This document shows, piece after piece, positions 1 to 10,239 of a stretch of 64,000 bases of DNA. The position numbers and the translations under genes were made by a program. The notes beneath the pieces were generated by a model that was not told where the DNA came from, searched no databases, and saw nothing but the letters and a program-made list of their open reading frames with translations. The DNA is from Bathymodiolus brooksi (taxonomy: Eukaryota; Mollusca; Bivalvia; Mytilida; Modiolidae): positions 105,057,689 to 105,121,688 of the forward strand of contig OY804578.1 of NCBI GenBank assembly GCA_963680875.1. The letters are read 5' to 3'. Within the stretch, counting starts at the first letter, position 1. Every line of letters starts with the position of its first letter.

Positions 1-360
1 GTAATACACATTTATCTAATTTTATACTTATATGATTCCATCTACCATTCAAAAATTGTGATATAATGTGACAATTCACATTTTCAATATTTTTATTCAC
101 TATTATGATTACACCTTTTGTGTTTGTATCACCTTGTGAAATATAAAATTTATAATTATTATTTTTTTCTAGATATTCTACCAAGTTTGTATCCATATGA
201 CAACATTCGTGAGACAAATTAAATCACTGTCTCCGTAGTTAGCCAAAATATCATCTATCTTATTTCTAAAACCTCGTCTAATATTTAGACTTGTAATTTT
301 TAAGTTCACAACCATACAAAGAGTGCATGTTAGTAAGAGTGTTAATAGAAACCTAACCAT
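1..360 (-). pseudogene. LINE ORF2, N-terminal endonuclease part (frameshifted, runs off left edge)
   Basis: The minus strand encodes the beginning of an apurinic-type (EEP) endonuclease of a non-LTR retrotransposon. An ATG at 358-360 opens a hydrophobic stretch, then KITSLNIRRGF with the early catalytic Asn, and DLICLT, where the catalytic Glu should follow. The frame breaks at about 205-210: one base appears to be missing exactly in the expected Glu codon. The next frame then continues open to the window edge with SQGDTNTKGVIIIV and FLNGRWNHISIKL, typical of the middle of EEP domains. It lies just downstream of the ORF1-like frames at 465-1472, as ORF2 does in two-ORF LINEs. The RT domain would be left of the window. 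Clade not assigned. It is a dead copy because of the frameshift. Confidence 0.75.
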
Positions 361-464
361 GGTAATATTTTAAGGAAAAAGTTTATTGTTTGCTCTTCTT
401 TTCCTTTCTTTCTTTCTCGCTATCCGCTGTTGATAGTCTTTCTCTTTTTTTTTTTTTTTTACCT

Positions 465-839
465 TTAATGGATTTTGTTTGTACCAGTTTTGTTTTCTGA
501 GCTAATCTTATGAAAGACTTTGGCTTTATATTTGGATTTAAGTGGTTTGTCTACATCCTGTGCCACTGAGGCACTTTTTACTGGACTTTTGAGAGGTGAA
601 ATAATGTCAATTGTTGGAAATGCATCATCTATATTTGATAAAATTGGGTTTTCTATTGTCACTTTTTCACTTTTATCATTTTCCACTGTAAGCACATCTA
701 TCAAATCTTCCGCAAAAGTATTTTTATTTTCATTTTGTTCAGAGTTTTTACCTTCCTTTTCATTTTCACTGTCTATTACCTCTCCTTCTTCCCTCTCTTC
801 TGTAAGTTCTATATGTTCATTTTGACAAACGGCCGTCAA
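465..839 (-). CDS. Acidic C-terminal tail of LINE ORF1 (124 codons)
   Basis: This minus-strand open frame is rich in Glu, Asp, Ser and Lys and has no enzymatic motif. It follows the ORF1-like frame at 864-1472, but in a different frame after a 25-bp break, and precedes the endonuclease start at 360. A low-complexity acidic tail after the RNA-binding part is common in ORF1 proteins of non-LTR elements. No CCHC zinc knuckle is visible at the junction, where such knuckles often occur, so part of the original sequence may be deleted. I infer that it belongs to the same decayed LINE. A chance open frame is possible but less likely given its position. Confidence 0.45.
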   Translation of the reverse strand: MTAVCQNEHIELTEEREEGEVIDSENEKEGKNSEQNENKNTFAEDLIDVLTVENDKSEKVTIENPILSNIDDAFPTIDIISPLKSPVKSASVAQDVDKPLKSKYKAKVFHKISSENKTGTNKIH

Positions 840-863
840 AAGGTGGGAAACCTGTCGCGGATC

Positions 864-1472
864 CTAAGTCCTCATCAGTATTGTCCGGTCGCACCTCAGA
901 AGGTCTAGGGCGAAAATCCTCCTAGGGATATGTGTATGTAGCGCTTTAACTCGTATTACTCGAACCCCTGATTGGATCGTAGGGAATGACCTGAAAGTTG
1001 GCGAATGAAGTTCAATGATTATCGTTGCGTATTTCTGGAACTTTTGTATGACGCTATCAGGTTTTATTTCAAAGGGTAAGTTGTATAACGTAATGTCAAT
1101 ATAATTTTTCCTACTCTCCCAAGTAAGTCGATGCGCATTTCTCATGAGATAAATGATCCCTCTAATTTCAAACCTGGAGAAGTCGTTCAGTAATACTTCT
1201 TTACATTCTCTATCTTTACAAATCACAAAGAAACGATCGTTTAATTTTTGAAAGCATTTAACAAACTCTGCGATATTAACTTTTGTCTGAAACCAACTAA
1301 GCATGTCGGTTGTACTGATTTTATTTATATCGTCCTGAGGAGTGTTCACCGGTATTAAAGGTTCAATATATAGGGTCAGGTATCTGGGCAAAGTCTTCTC
1401 GACATTCAAATTAATGTCCTCTCCAAAAATAAATTCATCCTAACCCAAATTGTCAGATTGTACTCCTGCCAT
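864..1472 (-). pseudogene. LINE ORF1 (gag-like, RRM-type), with early stop
   Basis: Gag-like ORF1 of a non-LTR retrotransposon, minus strand. A likely ATG lies at 1470-1472 but an in-frame TAG follows ten codons later (1440-1442). The frame is then open for about 190 codons to 864. Features seen: FFVICKDRECKEVLL, a basic SRKNYIDITLYNLPFEI segment resembling an RRM-type beta strand, and GVRVIRVKALHTHIPRRIF, which resembles the end of the ORF1 RNA-binding domain that normally leads into zinc knuckles. No Cys/His knuckle follows. Order relative to the downstream acidic frame and endonuclease start supports a single two-ORF LINE reading right to left. The early stop and the frame break at about 850 mark it as inactive. 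Confidence 0.6.
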
Positions 1473-2109
1473 ATTTACAAATTGTTTATATGGGGGTCTC
1501 AGAATGGAAATGATTAAATATAAATGCAAACGTATATATATACAAACACAAAAAGACACACACGTAAATAAATACAATGAAGATGGCAAACAATAAAAGT
1601 TAGTCTCCCGTAGGGAGGGGGTGATATATGGTAAAGCTATATTTTGATTGTTAGTTTGTGGATTGCCTTTACCATTTGTTTTTCATCTTGAAACTTTCAA
1701 TCTTCTTGCGCTATACTCACTGACACTGAAATTTTTCACATGTTGAGTTGTTTTCAGCGATGTATACTGTTCGACGAATGATTTGATTATGTAACCTTTG
1801 TAACATTGGCTTAGAGAATAAAAGTTATTATTCCACTCTATAATATTTATTCTACTTATATAGAAATTCGATTGGTCAAAACAATCCCACGTGACATGTA
1901 TCAAAACATCGTATTTCCCTCTCAACAATATCGTATTTCCCTCTCAACAATATCGTATTTCTCTTATTCGAAATTCTCAAGATTTAACGCTTTGGCCATA
2001 TAACGGTATTAACCCCAGAGATGTTCCGAAATAATAATTTTGTAAACAAAAATGGCCAAAAGATTTCATTTGGCAGAATTCACCAAAACGTTGGCCTGAT
2101 GAAATAAAG
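1473..2109. other. Gene-free AT-rich stretch with a 22-bp triplicate
   Basis: No coding signal that I trust. At 1908-1966 the 22-bp unit ATCGTATTTCCCTCTCAACA(AT) occurs about two and a half times in a row. The 81-codon minus frame at 1683-1928 runs into this repeat and shows no recognisable domain. Confidence 0.5.
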
Positions 2110-2253
2110 CATTTATTTCCCTTGCATAATGGAGATATGAAGATAAGTTCACCCTCGAAATAGTCATATTTCCCTCCGGCGTTGCCCTCGGGAAATATGA
2201 CTTTTCTCGGGTGAACAAATCTTCATATCTCCCTTATGCAAAGGAAATAAATG
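2110..2253. repeat. 144-bp foldback (long hairpin) repeat
   Basis: Two arms of about 65 bp are inverted copies of each other around a ~13-nt centre at 2177-2189. Outer ends read CATTTATTTCC at 2110 and GGAAATAAATG ending at 2253. Inner ends read TCATATTTCCC and GGGAAATATGA. The arms have a few mismatches. This is the structure of a foldback or MITE-type element. No target duplication was clear. Confidence 0.7.
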
Positions 2254-2334
2254 TATATTATCCAATCTGTAGCACATAGGAATCTATTAGTTCATTAAGA
2301 GGAAGAAATAAGGTTCATAAAACTAGCTAAGTTT

Positions 2335-2395
2335 CTGTACCAAGCCAGAAAAGTGTGCGGTCATGTATTTGTGTGTTAGTGGTATAAATTTTCTA
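2335..2395 (-). repeat. R3 family fragment
   Basis: Reverse complement of the segment seen at 7253-7312: CACTAACACACAAATACATG, then a CACTTTTCTGGCTTGG segment. This is the part of the R3 family that resembles the 44-bp satellite monomer at 29-31.6 kb. Confidence 0.55.
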
Positions 2396-3189
2396 CGATA
2401 TTGGTATTAGATTTTGGAATTGTTTCGACAATGTGGTACTTTTTGTTGTTCATTTTTATTCATTAAATTTGCCTTGGAAATTAACGTCATTAACAGCACA
2501 TGTCATGTTACCCCTATAGTTGTGTGTACTATTCGGATTGTCCTGTTACTCCACATACTGTGGATGTTGGACCACACGTCATCAGATTATCAAATGCTCT
2601 GACACTGACGTCATCATTGACACCTTGTCATCTCTGATGTCATTATCAACATGGTTTATTCCCTGAACGCCTACTCGAATAAAACAACACCTAATTAAGA
2701 AAGGGGATTAGGTGGCCTTCTAAGGGGTGGGATAATTGAATGTCTACCCGTAATTTACCTGTCCACCCAATTAACCATGTATGTATTATCATTGTTAGAT
2801 AGAAAAAAAACTTGGTATAGCTTTGATATATATTGCAGATATAGCTCTTAATTCAGCAAAATATGAATTAAGGTGAAATACAAACAACTTTAACATGTTA
2901 AGTCATTAAATTTCAACAAAGAAATATAAAATTTCTTATCAACATTTATAAAAGAAATAGCACTGTACTGAAATGAAACTTGATACTATAAAAGTTTCCC
3001 ACATTACATATATCTAAACATAGAAAAATATTTCAAATCATTAAACTATTATAATTATGCAAATGTCTATAGGATAATAACATCTACATAGAAATCAAGC
3101 ACAGAATCATCCTCAGTGGAGTAACTGGGAAGCTGAGTCTGCATAAGTAATCGATCACACCAGTCTAGTATCTGTCCTTGGGTGTTGCG

Positions 3190-3480
3190 AGTCGGCGATC
3201 AATGATCAACTATTGCTGGCCCATGGTCGAATGGTACCACCAACTGCTCTCTGGATCTTTGCAATTTCAATACTGTTCTGGATGTCTTTGAAGAGTTGTA
3301 TTACAGTGTAGATATTTGGGTGGACATGCTGTGTCATCTTCTTATGTTTGCTGTGCCAATCCTTCAATGCTGTTGGTAGTGTGTGGTCCCTCTGTTCCAT
3401 AGTGATTCAAAAAATATCTGTCTCCTTCTACCCATTGGTCAGTAACATAGTCAGTAAAGGGTTGAGTTAACTGAGTATGG
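3190..3480 (-). pseudogene. MULE-type transposase, C-terminal fragment
   Basis: Minus-strand remnant of a Mutator-like (MULE/FLYWCH-associated) transposase. Before the break the frame reads YVTDQWVEGDRYF and TTNSIEG. After it, it continues WHSKHKKMTQHVHPNIY, then IQLFKDIQ and IQRAVGG. The succession TTNSIEG-WHSK...HPNI is the hallmark of the region after the DDE core in these proteins. A single extra T in the GGATTGG string (about 3360) causes the frameshift between the two parts. The catalytic core would lie further right and is not visible. Family assignment is from memory of the motif; no zinc finger or FLYWCH domain is present here. Confidence 0.6.
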
Positions 3481-3571
3481 TGCTTCTCCAGAATACGTTG
3501 TCTGGTCTCCTGCGGTTAACTCTGTAGATGTACCCATGTAGTGCCAAGTTCTGACCCCCTCTTCTGTTGGT

Positions 3572-3773
3572 AAATAAGGGTAATAACAAATTACCGAACT
3601 CCGAACAATCTTACAAAGGGAAAGTCAAAACTCATAATTATATAAACAGACAAAAGCAGTCAACAACCGGAAAACTGTGAAAACCGTAATGACCCTGACT
3701 TGGTACAGGCATTTCTAAAGAAATGGTGGGTTGAATCAGATTTTAAGGCGCCAAACCTCCCGCTCTCATTACG
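3572..3773 (+). repeat. R3 family, 202-bp copy (near-identical to 11471-11673)
   Basis: It begins AAATAAGGGTAATAACAAA and ends CCTCCCGCTCTCATTACG, with CTTGGTACAGGCATTTC inside. By eye it differs from the copy at 11471-11673 by one single-base indel and one substitution, and both copies start and stop at the same points. This indicates a recent dispersal event with defined ends. The family resembles bivalve repeats with a CTTGGTACAGGCAT core. Confidence 0.85.
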
Positions 3774-3944
3774 GTTCAAAGGTTCGGCTGTCACTGTAAC
3801 AGTATTTAAATACAGGAACAAAATAGGTAAAATAGTTGTCAAAGTAGTACCATATTCGGTGACGTAAATGTCAAAAATATTTTTACGTCACACATTGACA
3901 AAAAAAATTCTTGACGTTTTTGACTTCTTTAACTTTATACATTT

Positions 3945-4150
3945 TCACTACATGAAAATGCATCGCTTATAATTTGTTCTGCAGAGACGGAATATATTTC
4001 GACAAGATATTGGTATCGGAATATAAACTTTTTAAGAGATCGAATAAGGCGAATCTTTGTATAGCCCTGGTCCAGTAGCCTGTTTCTCAGATGAAGATGA
4101 CGTTTCAGGAAATCAGAATAATTGCTACTGGCCCTTGGATCTTTACATTC
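3945..4150 (-). pseudogene. Penelope-like RT, C-terminal fragment
   Basis: Minus-strand translation gives SNYSDFLKRHLHLRNRLLDQ, GYTKIRLIRSLKKF and RYQYLVEIYSVS. This matches the C-terminal thumb-like region of a reverse transcriptase family that is very common in bivalves, where the same place reads as a DFL..H..L...LL.QG...L...L+KF..R+..LV..Y pattern. The catalytic domain is missing here; a fragment carrying the catalytic YIDD of what looks like the same family is at 23800-24085. The assignment to Penelope-like elements is inference from the motif layout. Confidence 0.55.
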
Positions 4151-4199
4151 AGCTGTACATTTGCCATGGTTGAACATAAGCTAATGATTTTTGTCCAGT

Positions 4200-5060
4200 G
4201 CTCTTTATATGTGCTCATTTCAGCTTACATTGTTTAACTTTTTCGGACAGCTTGGGTCTGTTCAACAATTTATGACATTTTGAGTTGCAGAGCTTACATC
4301 GAAAATCCAATAACTCTCAGCTGATTTTGTTTGAATCTGATAATTATCTATCACAATTATGCTTAACATGTTGAATAATTAACTCTTTTTTTAAATAATT
4401 AAATGTATTATTCATTTGAAAAGTGAAAAAGATAAAATTGAAAAATATTAGCTTTATTCTACAAATATTCTACTTTTTATTTTACTTTCATAAATATTTG
4501 GGTTTTTTTCGTATTTTTTTCTTTCTAATTTTTTGTGTTTTTTTGTGTTTGTTTTGCATGTTTTTTCTGTAAATCATGTAATCTTTTTCAGATTACCAAA
4601 AACTTTTTTTCATGTTTGAATGTTAAAATTATCAAACATAACATTAATTTTTGTAGGCATATATTAACACATTCACCTGTATGTCTACTAATTACTACCC
4701 CTTATGATGGCCTCTTAATCCTCTTTCTTAATTATATGTTGTTTTAGTTCAGTAGGCGTTCGGGGAACACACCGTCAACATTCACATGTGTTAAATGTCA
4801 ATTAAAATAGAAAAAAAAAATAAAAATTTTCGTATTCTCACTTTATATTCATACCAACAATATTCAGGTTGTAAATTTATCCAATTCTTATCTGAGGAAA
4901 AAGGTAATACGCTTATTAAATCCAATAATTAATAGATTATTGACGTCTTGGAGATCATAACATTAGACCATAGCAGAGATTTTCTACAAAACACACAAAC
5001 AATCTGATAAATAAGTAAAATAAGATATTGGTGTAAATGCACATGAGAGACGTTACCCTT
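4200..5060. other. Gene-free, T-rich stretch
   Basis: Nothing recognisable. Very AT-rich with T-runs at 4500-4550; the 70-codon plus frame there is low complexity and has no motif. Confidence 0.5.
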
Positions 5061-5067
5061 ATATTAG

Positions 5068-5222
5068 TGTGGTTCGTGTTACACGATCTTTAGTTTTATA
5101 TGTATGTTTTGTAGACCGTTGTTTGTCCTTTTGTACTTTTTCTTTTGGCCATTGTGTTGTCTGTTCTCCTGCGATATACTGATTCTGATTACCCCTTTGC
5201 ATCTTCAAACTCTTCTTAGACA
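5068..5222 (+). repeat. R2 family copy
   Basis: GTGGTTCGTGTTACACGATC, then a GTTTGTCCTTTTG segment, a GGCCATTGTGTTGTCTG segment and CATCTTCAAACTCTTCTTAG. The same order recurs at 28148, 33145, 49568 and 55790. Confidence 0.7.
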
Positions 5223-5360
5223 CAAATGAAAACCTGAATATGATATTTCCTGTATTGATAAGGATAAACAATGTACCGGTAGTACAGCTAGAACTAAAAA
5301 TATAGAATATTGAAGTAGTCATTTTAAAAGGGAGAAAGTCACTTAGTACTCCACAGTACC

Positions 5361-7166
5361 AAAACAATTATTTCTAAGTTATACTTATTCATATTTTTTA
5401 TAATTATTTCTAAGTTATAGGTATTCATATCTTTTACAATTATTTCAAAGTTATAGGTATTCATATTTTTTATAATTATTTCTAAGTTATAGGTATTCAT
5501 ATCTTTTATAATAATTTCTAAGTTATAGGTATTCATATCTTTTATAATTATTTCTAAGATATAGGTATTCATATTTTTTATAATTATTTCTAAGCTGTAG
5601 GTATTCATATCTTTTACAATTATTTCTAAGTTATGGGTATTCATATCTTTAATAATTATTTCTAAGTTATAGGTATTCATATCTTTTACAATTATTTCTA
5701 AGTTATAGGTATTCATATCTTTTATAATTATTTCTAGGTTATAGGTATTCATATCTTTAACAATTATTTCTAAGTTATAGGTATTCATATCTTTTATAAT
5801 TATTTCTAAGTTATAGGTATTCATAACTTTCATAATCATTTCTAAGTTATAGGTATTCATATCTTTCATAATTAATTCTAAGATATAGGTATTTATATCT
5901 TTTATAATTATTTCTAAGTTATATGTATTCATAACTTTTATAATTATTTCTAAGTTATAGGTATTCATATCTTTTACAATTATTTCTAAGTTATAGGTAT
6001 TCATATCTTTTATAATTATTTCTAGATTATAGGTATTCATATCTTTTACAATTATTTCTAAGTTATAGGTATTAATATCTTTTATAATTATTTCTAAGTT
6101 ATAGGTATTCATAACTTTTATAATCATTTCTAAGTTATAGGTATTCATATCTTTCATAATTATTTCTAAGATATAGGTATTTATATCTTTTATAATTATT
6201 TCTAAGTTATAGGTATTCATATCTTTTATAATTATTTCTAAGTTATAGGTATTCATATCTTTTATAATTATTTCTAAGTTATAAGTATTCATATCTTTTA
6301 TAATTATTTCTAAGTTATAGGTATTCATATCTTTTACAATTATTTCTAAGTTATAGGTATTCATATTTTTTATAATTATTTCTAAGTTATAGGTATTCAT
6401 ATCTTTTACAATTATTTCTAGTTATAGGTATTCATATTTTTTATAATTATTTCTAAGTTATAGGTATTCATATCTTTTATAATTATTTCTAAGTTATAGG
6501 TATTCATATCTTTTATAATTATTTCTAAGCTATAGGTATTCATATCTTTTATAATTATTTCTAAGATATAGGTATTCATATTTTTTATAATTATTTCTAA
6601 GCTGTAGGTATTCATATCTTTTACAATTATTTCTAAGTTATAGGTATTAATATCTTTTATAATTATTTCTAAGTTAAAGGTATTCATAACTTTTATAATC
6701 ATTTCTAAGTTATAGGTATTCATATCTTTCATAATTATTTCTAAGATATAGGTATTTATATCTTTTATAATTATTTCTAAGTTATAGGTATTCATATCTT
6801 TTATAATTATTTCTAAGTTATAGGTATTCATATCTTTTATAATTATTTCTAAGTTATAAGTATTCATATCTTTTATAATTATTTCTAAGTTATAGGTATT
6901 CATATCTTTTACAATTATTTCTAAGTTATAGGTATTCATATTTTTTATAATTATTTCTAAGTTATAGGTATTCATATCTTTTACAATTATTTCTAGTTAT
7001 CGGTATTCATATTTTTTATAATTATTTCTAAGTTATAGGTATTCATATCTTTTATAATTATTTCTAAGTTATAGGTATTCATATCTTTTATAATTATTTC
7101 TAAGCTATAGGTATTCATATCTTTTATAATTATTTCAAAGTTATAGGTATTCATATCTTTTATAAT
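5361..7166. repeat. 36-bp satellite array, about 50 copies
   Basis: Tandem array of a 36-bp unit with core ATAGGTATTCATATCTTTTA. Because 36 is a multiple of three, the minus strand stays open and reads as repeated MNTYNLEIIIKD (353 and 185 codons, split by a one-base deletion at 6420). The differences between units change amino acids as readily as silent sites (I/V, D/N/V, N/S/H, Y/H), so I see no sign of protein constraint and treat the frames as a by-product. The same one-base deletion recurs at 6996, 575 bp later, which shows a higher-order duplication of about 16 units. Confidence 0.95.
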
Positions 7167-7252
7167 TTAGCTGTAAGATGAAAAACAAATAATACCACAC
7201 TGTTGAAAAAGTTCCAAAATTCAACAGAAAATCGTAGAAAGGGACTGAATCG

Positions 7253-7312
7253 ATACCTCTAACACACAAATACATGACCGCTCACTTTCCTGGCTTCGTA
7301 CAGGCACTTCAA
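7253..7312 (+). repeat. R3 family fragment
   Basis: CTAACACACAAATACATGAC then CGCTCACTTTCCTGGCTTCG and TACAGGCACTTCAATAAAG. The first 40 bases resemble the 44-bp satellite monomer found at 29-31.6 kb. Confidence 0.65.
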
Positions 7313-7330
7313 TAAAGTGTGAGTCGTATC

Positions 7331-7682
7331 GGTGGTGTAATGGTTAGCGTGCTCGCCCCGAGTGTGGTAGATCGTGGATTCGAGCCCCGGTCGGTCACAA
7401 CCAAAGACTATGAAATTGGTATGTGTTGCTTCTCTGTCTAAGCACGTAGCATTAAGGAGAAAGAGCAACGACTGGTCGGCTCGGAATCAGAATAATGTGT
7501 CCGAGTGGAGCGATATGTCTACCCGCGGACAGTTGTTTCAGTGAGCTAGCACCATAACAATCCAACCCAGCGTGTTGATCTAGAAAAAAGCGGACCTCAT
7601 CATCATCTCATTGAAAATTAACTTGGTCTCGCCATGATATAGCTGAAAAATTGGCGCTAAGCAACAATTACTCACTCAATAA
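7331..7682 (+). mobile_element. S2 SINE, full-length copy
   Basis: tRNA-like head with an A-box-like GGTGGTGTAATGGTTAGCG and a B-box-like GGATTCGAGCCCC spaced as in a tRNA, a unique body with AATGTGTCCGAGTGG, and a 3' end CCATGATATAGCTGAAAA...GGCGCTAAGCAACAATTACTC. The 3' half shares CATGATATAGCTG...GGCG.TAA with the S1 SINEs, so both families carry a common mollusc-type tail, probably the MetaSINE-type domain. This is not a functional tRNA gene: no acceptor stem pairing was found. Confidence 0.8.
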
Positions 7683-8020
7683 AATGTGGCAAGGATAAAT
7701 AGTTTTAGTATCATTATGTTTTGATAAGACATGATATTAGATGTTAAAGTGTTACTTGCGCTCAGATGAGTAGATATTTATCAGTCCTTATACTCCAATT
7801 GTAGACTAATTCTTATATACGAGTTTACATGCCATATTTTTTCTTAAATGTATGACCAATAATTGAAATTTTACGAAATGTCCAAAATAATGTTAATTTA
7901 TGATGACGTAAAACAGATATACCAATGGTTAAGATTAAAGGTGATTGTACGTTTAGTTGATAATGATGTAATTGATGACCATGACTGTTTAAACTTTCTT
8001 TTCACCATACCAAAGGTGTA

Positions 8021-8365
8021 TGTATGACACTGCGTGCCCTATTAATTATCAAGTCTTGACAAAAACTATCGAAGAGGTACACAGCACAAGCTTATACCAC
8101 TTCATTTATTTGACATCATTGAATAGTATTTGCCATGTATGACACTGTGTGCCCTATTAATTATCAAGTTCTGACAAAAACTATCCAGGAAGTACACAGC
8201 ACCAGCTTATACCACTTCATTTATTTGACATCATTGAATATTATTTGCCATGTATGACATTGCGTGCCCAATTAATTATCAAGTTCTAACAAAAACTATC
8301 CAGGAGGTACACAGCACAAGCTTAACCACTTCATTTATTTGACATCATTGAATATCATTGCAGTT
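8021..8365. repeat. 115-bp tandem repeat, 3 copies
   Basis: Units start with TGTATGACACTG at 8021, 8136 and 8251 (period 115). Each contains ACACAGCAC.AGCTTATACCA and CATTTATTTGACATCATTG. The third copy decays after 8340. Confidence 0.9.
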
Positions 8366-8467
8366 GACATATTTGCCAAATAAGTTAATGTTATACCTTA
8401 TTTTGATTATTTAATGAATCTATCATAATGAAGATCTTCCTAAAACCAGCAAACAGTGTTAGTATTA

Positions 8468-8712
8468 TTGGTGTTTAATGCCATTTTCAACATTATTTCA
8501 GTTATATTGTGGAGTTCATTTTTATTGCTGGGGGAAACCGGAGTACACGGAGAAAATCACTGACCTACCTCAAATCACTGACAACCTTTATCACATAATG
8601 TTGTATCGAGTACACCTCAAAACGTTAGTGATGATATGCACTGATTGCACATGTAGTTGTACATCCAACTACTATACAATCACGACCCCGACGACCACAA
8701 AACTAGCTAAGA
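8468..8712 (-). mobile_element. S1 SINE, reverse orientation
   Basis: Reverse complement of the S1 pattern: tail GGTGTTTAATGCCA at the left, ATTTCAGTTATATTGTGG, CGGAGTACACGGAGAAAA, TTTATCACATAATGTTGTAT, then the degenerate tRNA-like head ending in CAATCACGACCCCGACGACC. Confidence 0.75.
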
Positions 8713-8714
8713 AA

Positions 8715-8850
8715 AGATTGAAGACACCAAAGGGTCGAACAAAGATAGACGATGCCATTGCCAAAAGTACAAACAATTATATACAAAACAATGCACAGAA
8801 AACTAAAGATCGAGCAACACGAACCCCAATAAAAACCGGGGATGAATTTA
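8715..8850 (-). repeat. R2 family fragment
   Basis: Contains GCCATTGCCAAAAGTACAAAC, CAGAAAACTAAAGATCGAGC and ACACGAACCCCAATAAAAAC, which is the reverse orientation of the R2 copy at 55790-56018. It abuts the SINE on its left. Confidence 0.65.
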
Positions 8851-9067
8851 CCGTTATATTTGTAATATGTTTAAGATAGACTTGTTTATTCCGCAATAAC
8901 TGCATTTCGTGGGTCATTTATGACTCTTACTTTGCGAAGAAAAATTTAATTGCATTCGTAGTTTGATTATGTACAATATGCGTCAGTGTGTGCATTACTT
9001 TTAAATCATTTGTATATGCATAGAGAATCTACCGTTTGAAAGGATTCGGTAATGTCAAGGGAGAGAT

Positions 9068-9325
9068 GTTATGGTGTTTAACGCCTCTTTCAACCATATT
9101 TCACTTATATCGTGGCAATCAGTTTTATTGGTGGAGGAAACCAGAGTACTCAGAGAAAAACCACCGTCCTGCTGCAAGTCACTGATAAACTTTATCACAT
9201 AATGTTGTATCAAGTACACCTCGCCATCAGCGAGATTCGAACTCACCACTTTAGTGGTGATATGTACTGATTGCATAGATAGCTGTAAATCTAACTACCA
9301 TACGATCACAACCACGAAGGCCCCT
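9068..9325 (-). mobile_element. S1 SINE, reverse orientation
   Basis: GGTGTTTAACGCC tail at left, TTCACTTATATCGTGG, AGAGTACTCAGAGAAAAACC, TTTATCACATAATGTTGTAT, CACCTCGCCATCAGCGAG, B-box complement ATTCGAACTCAC, and head ending CACAACCACGAAGGCCCC. Confidence 0.85.
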
Positions 9326-9689
9326 TGTAATGTCAAACGTATGTTACACTGGCGTGATTATATGCGTCGGGTATTTATCATTAAAAAGTGTCTGTCTATT
9401 AATATTGTAATATTTTGTATATTTCTTTCTACTTATTATTTCAAATTTGCCATTCTATGCAGCAGATGAGGATATTAATTTATAAAATGTGTTCATGCCA
9501 CGGTGTAGCTGAAATACTGATAAAGGTGGCGTTAATGACTAACCAATCTAACCAAACTAATCAATTATTCAATGCATAGATCGACACATTTCTTCCGCTT
9601 TATCAAATTAACATACAAATATGTCATGAGTCTTACTGTTCGCGAGCAGATGATTTCACTCCCGGTTTATTTGGTGAGATCGTGTTGCT

Positions 9690-9960
9690 AATATTTTAGT
9701 GTTTTGTGTTGTTCTATTATGTGTCTTTACGTTCTGAGTTGCGTGTTGTTATTTCAGTTACCATTTCCTCATAAAAACGATTTCCGGTTCGTCTTTACAT
9801 CCAGTTGTTTATATGAGAGTTCATGTCTTATTTACGTTATTTGTGTTTGTGTGCGTATATTGGTGTCCAACACATGTTGTGTTGTGTTTCTGTTTTGTTT
9901 TGTCTTGTGTACCCTGTGTTGCCAGTTTCTCTCGATTGTGATAATCAAAAATTCCACTAA
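9690..9960 (+). repeat. R2b family copy
   Basis: TGTCTTATTTACGTTATTTG, GTGTGCGTATATTGGTGTCC, AACACATGTTGTG and TTGCCAGTTTCTC. Related copies are at 34700-34885 (reverse), 35315-35560, 51110-51300 (reverse) and 58605-58755. The 115-codon plus frame and 64-codon minus frame here are products of this repeat. Confidence 0.6.
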
Positions 9961-10125
9961 TAAAAACGTAGATATCAAATTTAGTGTGCGCGACTCGTTT
10001 CGGAATTACCTTCATCGGGTTATCCTCAAAGCCAAAATAGTCGAAAGTTAAATAATTTGAAAGTCTTTGGGAGCAGGGAAACCAAAGGGCCTAAATAGAA
10101 CTGCCAAAATCGGGTAAGGTCAGAA
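9961..10125 (+). repeat. R1 family copy
   Basis: AAAAACGTAGATATCAAATT, CTTCATCGGGTTATCCTC, AAAGTCTTTGGGAGCAGGG and AACCAAAGGGCCTAAATAG. Same order of blocks as at 32272, 38054 and 38851. Confidence 0.75.
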
Positions 10126-10239
10126 CTATCACTTCTCACGTGAAAACATTGAAAATAGAGAAAAAAACTAAACTTGATTTAGAAAAGGGTTAGGTCGAGA
10201 GCAGCATGATACGACCGCATCATGCCGACAAGACCAAAA

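Noticed and set aside
5339..6975. 353- and 185-codon MNTYNLEIIIKD repeat proteins
   Set aside because: 36-bp satellite read in frame; unit differences are mostly replacement changes.
7331..7402. tRNA gene (A and B boxes present)
   Set aside because: No acceptor stem or complete cloverleaf, and the same head recurs at 36381 followed by a shared body: a SINE.
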